Below are positions 5,705 through 9,240 of a stretch of DNA of 9,240 nt, piece by piece. The DNA is from Clostridiales bacterium (GTDB taxonomy: Bacteria; Bacillota; Clostridia; Lachnospirales; WQUN01). The stretch lies in contig JAITPB010000037.1 of NCBI GenBank assembly GCA_031289625.1, positions 1 through 9,240 of the forward strand. Direction: 5' to 3'. The position numbers were made by a program, and so were the translations under genes. The notes beneath the pieces are model-generated. The model was not told the origin of the DNA. It did not search any database and saw nothing but the letters and a program-made list of their open reading frames with translations. The first letter of the stretch is position 1, and each line of letters opens with the position of its first letter.

Positions 5705-7120
5705 ATGGTATTCAGCTCCGCAGCGTTTATGTTTGTTTTCTTTCCCGCCGTGTTTGTCTTGTACAGGTTCATGCCTGGCATAAAGGCAAAAAATATGCTT
5801 TTGACGGCGGCGAGCCTCGTGTTTTACGCCGCCGGGCAAATCGAACATCTGCCTCTGCTGCTCTTCTCGGTTTTGTGCAATTACATCGCAGGATGTTTGA
5901 TGACTGAAAAACCCGATTGCCGCCGCGCCGTTCTAATCGGCGCGGCGTTCGTCAACTTAGGGCTGCTGGGGGCTTATAAATATCTGGGCTTTTTGACCGC
6001 CAACCTCAACGCCCTGTTTCATTTTCACATACCGGAGATTTCCATCGCTTTGCCCATTGGAATCTCCTTCTTTACATTTCAAGGATTATCTTACACCATT
6101 GATGTATATCGCGACAAAAAAGCGGCCACGCGTGATTTCGGCAAATTGCTGCTCTACATTTCTTTTTTTCCGCAGTTAATCGCGGGGCCTATCGTTAAAT
6201 ATCATGACATAACCGAACAGATTGACGCGCGGCAATGCAGCGCGGCCATGACGGCTGACGGGCTTCGCCGCCTGATCTTCGGGCTTTCTAAAAAAATGCT
6301 TCTGGCCAATCCTCTTGGCCGGATCGCGGATTCTGTCTTTGCGCTCTCCATCGGCGCGATGGACATGCGGACCGCATGGCTGGGCGCGGTTTGTTACGCC
6401 CTGCAAATTTATTTTGATTTCAGCGGCTACAGCGACATGGCCGTCGGGCTGGGAAAATGTTTTGGCTTCTCTTTTCAGGAAAATTTTGCATATCCCTATG
6501 CCGCCGCGTCTGTCCAAATGTTCTGGCGGCGCTGGCACATTTCCCTGTCTTCCTGGTTTCGGGATTATTTGTACATTCCCCTGGGCGGCAGCCGAAAAGG
6601 CGCGGCGCGGCGCGCGATCAACAAAGCCGCCGTGTTCTTTTGCACGGGGCTGTGGCATGGCGCTTCCTGGACATTTGTAATATGGGGGCTGTGGCATGGT
6701 TTTTTTATCCTGCTGGAGGATGTTCTGCCCATCAAAAAAGGGAACCGGTTTTTGGGAAACATTTACACGCTGCTGGTGACTGTATGCGGCTTTGTCATCT
6801 TCCGCGCGGACAGCGCGGGCCAGGCATGGGCGATGCTGATCCGTATGTTTGGCGGCTTTCGGCCCGCCTCGGCCAATGCCGCCGCGATCGAAGCGGTGCG
6901 CCGGGCGTTCAACGGATATAATGGTTTCGTTTTCGCGGCGGCTGTTCTCGCCGCTGCAGGCTGTGTGCCCGCGATTCGCCGGGTATGTCAGGAAAAAGCG
7001 GCTCGGTGGCTTCCCCTATTGGATGCCGGCGCTTACTGCGCGGTTCTGCCGCTTCTGCTGGCGAGCATGATGAGCATCGCCTCTTCCAACTTCAACCCGT
7101 TTATTTATTTTCGTTTCTAA
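5705..7120 (+). CDS. MBOAT family O-acyltransferase (AlgI/PatA/DltB-like)
   Basis: This 471-residue polytopic membrane protein is of typical AlgI length and begins MVFSSAAFMFVFFPAVFVLY, the standard N-terminus of AlgI-type MBOATs. ATG at 5705 has only a weak Shine-Dalgarno and lies 12 bases after the upstream stop, so translation may be coupled. Family landmarks are YKYLGF (about 95-100), LPIGISFFTFQGLSYTIDVY, the FPQLIAGPIVKY block, QIYFDFSGYSDMAVGLG, FWRRWHISLSSWFRDYLYIP with His278, and CTGLWHGASWTFVIWGLWHG with the catalytic His318. These enzymes move an acetyl group from a cytoplasmic donor across the membrane to a partner protein, which O-acetylates an extracellular glycan such as alginate, peptidoglycan or secondary wall polysaccharide. 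The partner-like gene follows directly. The acceptor glycan is inferred from context only. DltB is less likely because no dltA, dltC or dltD is present. Confidence 0.93.
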   Translation: MVFSSAAFMFVFFPAVFVLYRFMPGIKAKNMLLTAASLVFYAAGQIEHLPLLLFSVLCNYIAGCLMTEKPDCRRAVLIGAAFVNLGLLGAYKYLGFLTANLNALFHFHIPEISIALPIGISFFTFQGLSYTIDVYRDKKAATRDFGKLLLYISFFPQLIAGPIVKYHDITEQIDARQCSAAMTADGLRRLIFGLSKKMLLANPLGRIADSVFALSIGAMDMRTAWLGAVCYALQIYFDFSGYSDMAVGLGKCFGFSFQENFAYPYAAASVQMFWRRWHISLSSWFRDYLYIPLGGSRKGAARRAINKAAVFFCTGLWHGASWTFVIWGLWHGFFILLEDVLPIKKGNRFLGNIYTLLVTVCGFVIFRADSAGQAWAMLIRMFGGFRPASANAAAIEAVRRAFNGYNGFVFAAAVLAAAGCVPAIRRVCQEKAARWLPLLDAGAYCAVLPLLLASMMSIASSNFNPFIYFRF

Positions 7121-7137
7121 AGTAGGAAGGCGCGCCG

Positions 7138-8268
7138 ATGAAAAAAATATTTATCGCGGTTGTTTTGATTGCATACGCGTTTCCGGCGGCCGCAACGCTG
7201 ATTCTGGGTCAGTCTCCGCCCGCCGCGAACGAAACGCCTGTCGCGGCCCCGGAATTCATCTCGGAGGACGGCGCGGTCAATTGGAATTTTCTCTCGGATT
7301 TCGCGGCGTTTATCAACAAATGTTTCGCGTTCCGCCTGGAACTGATCCATCTGAATTCAGCGCTTTCAGCCGCGTTCTTTGACGTTTCCCAGGCGGACGA
7401 CGTCATTTTGGGCGCGGAGGGCTGGCTGTACTATGAGGAAACGATCGATGATTTTTTGCGGAAGAACGTCTTATCCGATGAGAAGATCGCGCGTATCTCC
7501 CAAACGCTGGCGCGGATCGAATGGAATTGCGCCAGAGAAGGCATTCAATTTTTATTCGTGATCGCGCCCAATAAAAATTCCATTTACCCAGAATACATGC
7601 CGGACCTGGGGCCTAAGCACGGCGCGGAAAACAACCGCGAAAAACTTTTAAAGCGGCTTCAGACGGACGGCGTCTCTCACGTCGATCTTTTTGCCGTTTT
7701 CAACGCCTATCGGGAAGAAGCCAAAGCGCGCCAGTCTGAAATTGCGCAGAATAGCACAGCTTCCTCTTGGGCGCCGGATCTGATATACTATCGTTTGGAT
7801 ACGCATTGGAATAAACTGGGGGCCGATCTGGCCAACGCCGCCATTCTCCGGGCGCTGGGCCGCGAAGAGGAGCCTTTCGCGCGGCGCGGCGTACTGTACA
7901 ATATCCCGCGCGAAGGGAACAGCGATCTGTACCAGATGCTCTATCCCAAAGGCCGTGAGAAGGAGCTTGACGTGGAGTTCGCGCGCGCGTTCACTTTTAT
8001 GTATGACGAGCCAATCAGCGATCCAGGCAGCATGACCATTCAAACGGCGTGTGAAAATAAGCCCGGTTCCGCGTTGGTCTTCCGGGATTCATTCGGGAAT
8101 GCCCTTTATCCTTTTTTAGCGGAGAGTTTCGGCAAAGCCGTGTTTTCCCGAAGAACCCCTTACGCGCTGGAACTGGCGGAGGAATATCAGGCCGACACTC
8201 TGCTGATTGTCATGGCGGAGCGGAACATTGCCCAGTTTGAAAAATTTGTGAACCTTGAGCAGCCGTGA
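7138..8268 (+). CDS. AlgJ/AlgX/PatB-like SGNH-type O-acetyltransferase partner protein
   Basis: This 376-residue protein has ATG at 7138 behind AGGAAGG (7124-7130), 17 bases after the MBOAT gene. An N-terminal hydrophobic segment (about residues 4-24, after MKK) exports it and probably anchors it to the outer face of the membrane. The body shows the AlgJ/AlgX layout: ILGAEGWLYY (the usual GkdGWLFY), FLFVIAPNKNSIYPEYMP (vv.aPnK.siYpe.lP), LIYYRLDTHWNKLGADLA with Asp221-Thr-His223-Trp, and SALVFRDSFGNALYPFLAESF with Ser318. Asp221, His223 and Ser318 match the catalytic triad of AlgJ/AlgX-type acetyltransferases. The role is to take acetyl from the MBOAT and place it on a glycan outside the cell. 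The His-motif is DTHW rather than DHHW, which favours the AlgJ/AlgX group over the DHHW family, although the two are related. The next gene starts 17 bases downstream. Confidence 0.88.
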   Translation: MKKIFIAVVLIAYAFPAAATLILGQSPPAANETPVAAPEFISEDGAVNWNFLSDFAAFINKCFAFRLELIHLNSALSAAFFDVSQADDVILGAEGWLYYEETIDDFLRKNVLSDEKIARISQTLARIEWNCAREGIQFLFVIAPNKNSIYPEYMPDLGPKHGAENNREKLLKRLQTDGVSHVDLFAVFNAYREEAKARQSEIAQNSTASSWAPDLIYYRLDTHWNKLGADLANAAILRALGREEEPFARRGVLYNIPREGNSDLYQMLYPKGREKELDVEFARAFTFMYDEPISDPGSMTIQTACENKPGSALVFRDSFGNALYPFLAESFGKAVFSRRTPYALELAEEYQADTLLIVMAERNIAQFEKFVNLEQP

Positions 8269-8285
8269 AAAGGAGCCATTTTATA

Positions 8286-9068
8286 ATGAAAAAAATTTTA
8301 CTGATAGGGCTGGCGCTCATCCTGTTGCAGAGCGCCGGATGTACTGGAGCGGCTAATTTGGCGTCTGGGCAATTGCCCGAGCAATCGCCCGAACAATTAT
8401 CCGCCTCTGAAACGGTTCCGCCGTCTGACACGCCGGAGCCTACGCCCACGTTGGAACCCACACTGACTCCAGAACCTACGCCCACACTCGAGCCTACCCC
8501 GTCTCCAGAACCTACGCCAGAACCTGAGCCGGAACCTGACACGCCGACGCCTGTTCCGAATACGCCGACGCCAAAACCGACGCCTGTTCCGAATACGCCG
8601 ACGCCGAAACCGACGCCTGTTCCGAACACGCCGACGCCAAAACCGACGCCTGTTCCCGAAACGCCAGCGCCCGAACCCGAGCCGGAAGCAGCGGCGTGGA
8701 CGCCCGAACCCGAGCCGGAAAAAGCGCCGGAACCAGCAGCTTGGACACCCGAACCTGAACCAGAAAAAACGCCGGAACCCGTCGTTTGGGCACCCGAACC
8801 CGAGCCGGAAAAAACGCCGGAACCACCGGTTGAGACACCCGATCCGGAACCCGAGCCAGCGCCGCCGTTACAGCCTACCAGGGCGGACGCGGAAAAATTT
8901 ATGAATGCCAGCGTGAGTAAGCTGATCGCCGCGATAGGGCAGCCCTTATCCAAAGACTACGCGGAAAGCTGCATAGGCGACGGAGAGGACGGGGAATTGC
9001 ACTACAACGGATTTACTGTGTATACATACCGCGAAAACAAATCGGAAGTTGTCGTCGCAGTGGAGTAA
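8286..9068 (+). CDS. Lipoprotein with proline-rich repeat spacer and small conserved-looking C-terminal domain
   Basis: ATG at 8286 follows AGGAG (8271-8275) at 10 bases. An in-frame GTG at 8265 overlaps the preceding stop and is less likely. The product is 260 residues. MKKILLIGLALILLQSAGC is a lipoprotein signal with lipidated Cys19, although Ser at -3 is less usual than Leu. Residues of about 48-198 are almost wholly Thr, Pro, Glu, Lys, Val and Trp in repeats. Long rods of this kind are typical of proteins that reach through a thick Gram-positive wall. The C-terminal 60 residues form a compact domain: KLIAAIGQPLSKDYAESC, then GDGEDGELHYNGFTVYTY, then VVVAVE. I recognise this as a type seen at the ends of clostridial envelope lipoproteins but cannot name a function. 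As last gene of the operon it may be a structural or sensing partner for the acetylation and SLH proteins. That is inference. Confidence 0.88.
   Translation: MKKILLIGLALILLQSAGCTGAANLASGQLPEQSPEQLSASETVPPSDTPEPTPTLEPTLTPEPTPTLEPTPSPEPTPEPEPEPDTPTPVPNTPTPKPTPVPNTPTPKPTPVPNTPTPKPTPVPETPAPEPEPEAAAWTPEPEPEKAPEPAAWTPEPEPEKTPEPVVWAPEPEPEKTPEPPVETPDPEPEPAPPLQPTRADAEKFMNASVSKLIAAIGQPLSKDYAESCIGDGEDGELHYNGFTVYTYRENKSEVVVAVE
8559..8657. repeat. Three 33-bp tandem repeats encoding NTPTPKPTPVP
   Basis: Three in-frame units start at 8559, 8592 and 8625. Each encodes NTPTPKPTPVP with only a few synonymous changes (AAT/AAC, CCA/CCG). The next unit drifts to ETPAPEPEPE. The near-identity suggests recent expansion by slippage or unequal crossing-over. 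This makes copy number likely to vary between strains and to be difficult to assemble. Confidence 0.9.
8697..8831. repeat. Three 45-bp tandem repeats encoding W(T/A)PEPEPEK(A/T)PEP(A/V)(A/V)-type units
   Basis: Trp codons at 8697, 8742 and 8787 mark three 15-residue units of the form WTPEPEPEKAPEPAA. A decayed fourth starts at 8832, where Glu replaces Trp. One Trp every 15 residues in an otherwise Pro/Glu rod is distinctive. It may provide stacking positions or glycan contacts, but that is not shown by the sequence. Confidence 0.9.
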
Positions 9069-9100
9069 GGGTGTGAAAAACAGCTGCCCTTCGGATTGTT

Positions 9101-9130
9101 TTGTCAAGGATTTTTTTCGGCGTGTGATTA
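9101..9130 (+). promoter_or_regulatory. Weak candidate promoter for the downstream gene
   Basis: TTGTCA (9101-9106) is followed after 18 bases by TGATTA (9125-9130), with a run of seven T between them (9111-9117). The -35 is good but the -10 is poor. It is listed because the intergenic stretch 9069-9208 has no better candidate and the downstream gene needs either this promoter or read-through. The inverted-repeat region would then lie in its 5' leader. Confidence 0.22.
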
Positions 9131-9137
9131 ACTTGTG

Positions 9138-9179
9138 ATAATTTCACCCTGTGAAATTATTTTTTGAAAATTTCACCCT
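9138..9179. promoter_or_regulatory. Inverted repeat plus direct repeat: terminator and/or operator
   Basis: ATAATTTCAC (9138-9147) and GTGAAATTAT (9151-9160) form a perfect 10-bp inverted repeat with a 3-base loop CCT, followed by six T (9160-9165). This has the form of a rho-independent terminator for the lipoprotein operon, though the stem is AT-rich and weak. AATTTCACCCT occurs twice as a perfect 11-bp direct repeat (9140-9150 and 9169-9179). GTGAAATT (9151-9158) can therefore pair either with the left copy or with AATTTCAC of the right copy (9169-9176), giving two exclusive hairpins. The arrangement also fits a repressor operator cluster just ahead of the gene at 9209. Confidence 0.55.
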
Positions 9180-9208
9180 CCGGCAAAAATGAAGGGGTGA
9201 GGTATCTG

Positions 9209-9240
9209 TTGAACGCAAAAGAAGAACTCAAGACGCAAGT
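9209..9240 (+). CDS. Start of an unidentified gene (3'-truncated by window edge)
   Basis: TTG at 9209 is preceded by GGTGAGG (ending at 9202) at a 6-base spacing and opens a frame reading M-N-A-K-E-E-L-K-T-Q up to the window end. The hydrophilic charged start looks like a cytoplasmic protein, but ten codons are too few to name a family. GTG at 9197 is in the same frame but lies within the ribosome-binding sequence. ATG at 9189 is in another frame and stops after three codons. Confidence 0.45.
   Translation, partial: MNAKEELKTQ

Noticed and set aside
8210..8953. Long reverse-strand open frame rich in Gly/Ser/Val
   Set aside because: It is the mirror of the Pro/Thr/Glu repeat codons of the lipoprotein. 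It has no ribosome-binding site or recognisable domain, and the forward frame has a signal peptide and a conserved-looking end.
9079..9117. Terminator formed by the AAACAGCTG..TTGTTTT region followed by seven T
   Set aside because: Pairing beyond five A-T-rich base pairs fails, and the inverted repeat at 9138-9160 is far better.
9189..9200. ATG at 9189 as the start of the downstream gene
   Set aside because: The frame stops after three codons (ATG AAG GGG TGA). TTG 9209 has the correctly spaced ribosome-binding site.

Overview
The window looks like a chromosome segment of a monoderm Bacillota, probably a clostridial lineage. Strong AGGAGG-type ribosome binding sites precede most genes. There is an S-layer-homology (SLH) surface protein with a Sec signal, a lipoprotein with a long Thr/Pro/Glu-rich spacer, and an AlgI/AlgJ-type (PatA/PatB-type) O-acetylation pair of the kind Gram-positives use on cell-wall polymers. 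All recognised genes are on the + strand. The coding sequence is moderately GC-rich except for one clearly AT-rich gene, at 1698-2300.

Region A (1-4007) is a polar amino acid ABC uptake operon. It holds the 3' part of a periplasmic-type substrate-binding protein (1-627), a membrane permease (692-1648) and the ATPase (2376-3137), followed by a DMT/EamA-family transporter (3147-4007). A stem-loop followed by a T-rich stretch lies between the binding protein and the permease and could lower downstream expression. An AT-rich Uma2-family (DUF820, PD-(D/E)XK-fold) gene sits between permease and ATPase. It splits an otherwise standard cassette and looks acquired. Its best-placed Shine-Dalgarno sequence points to an ATA codon rather than to ATG, GTG or TTG.

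Region B (4022-9068) is a second transcription unit. It starts at a near-consensus sigma-A promoter with an extended -10 element (4022-4050) and encodes four envelope proteins with gaps of only 12-17 bases. They are an SLH-anchored transglutaminase-like protein with an INEP repeat linker, an MBOAT O-acyltransferase, an AlgJ/AlgX/PatB-like SGNH-type protein, and a proline-rich repeat lipoprotein with a small C-terminal domain. In Bacillus anthracis, PatA/PatB-type enzymes acetylate the secondary cell-wall polysaccharide to which SLH proteins bind. The co-location therefore suggests a unit that both modifies the wall polymer and delivers a protein that binds it. This is an inference, but it is the most interesting hypothesis in the window.

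Region C (9069-9240) is a short AT-rich intergenic stretch. It has a perfect 10-bp inverted repeat, an 11-bp direct repeat (AATTTCACCCT twice) and T-runs, so it is a terminator, an operator or both. The first ten codons of another gene follow, with a TTG start at 9209.
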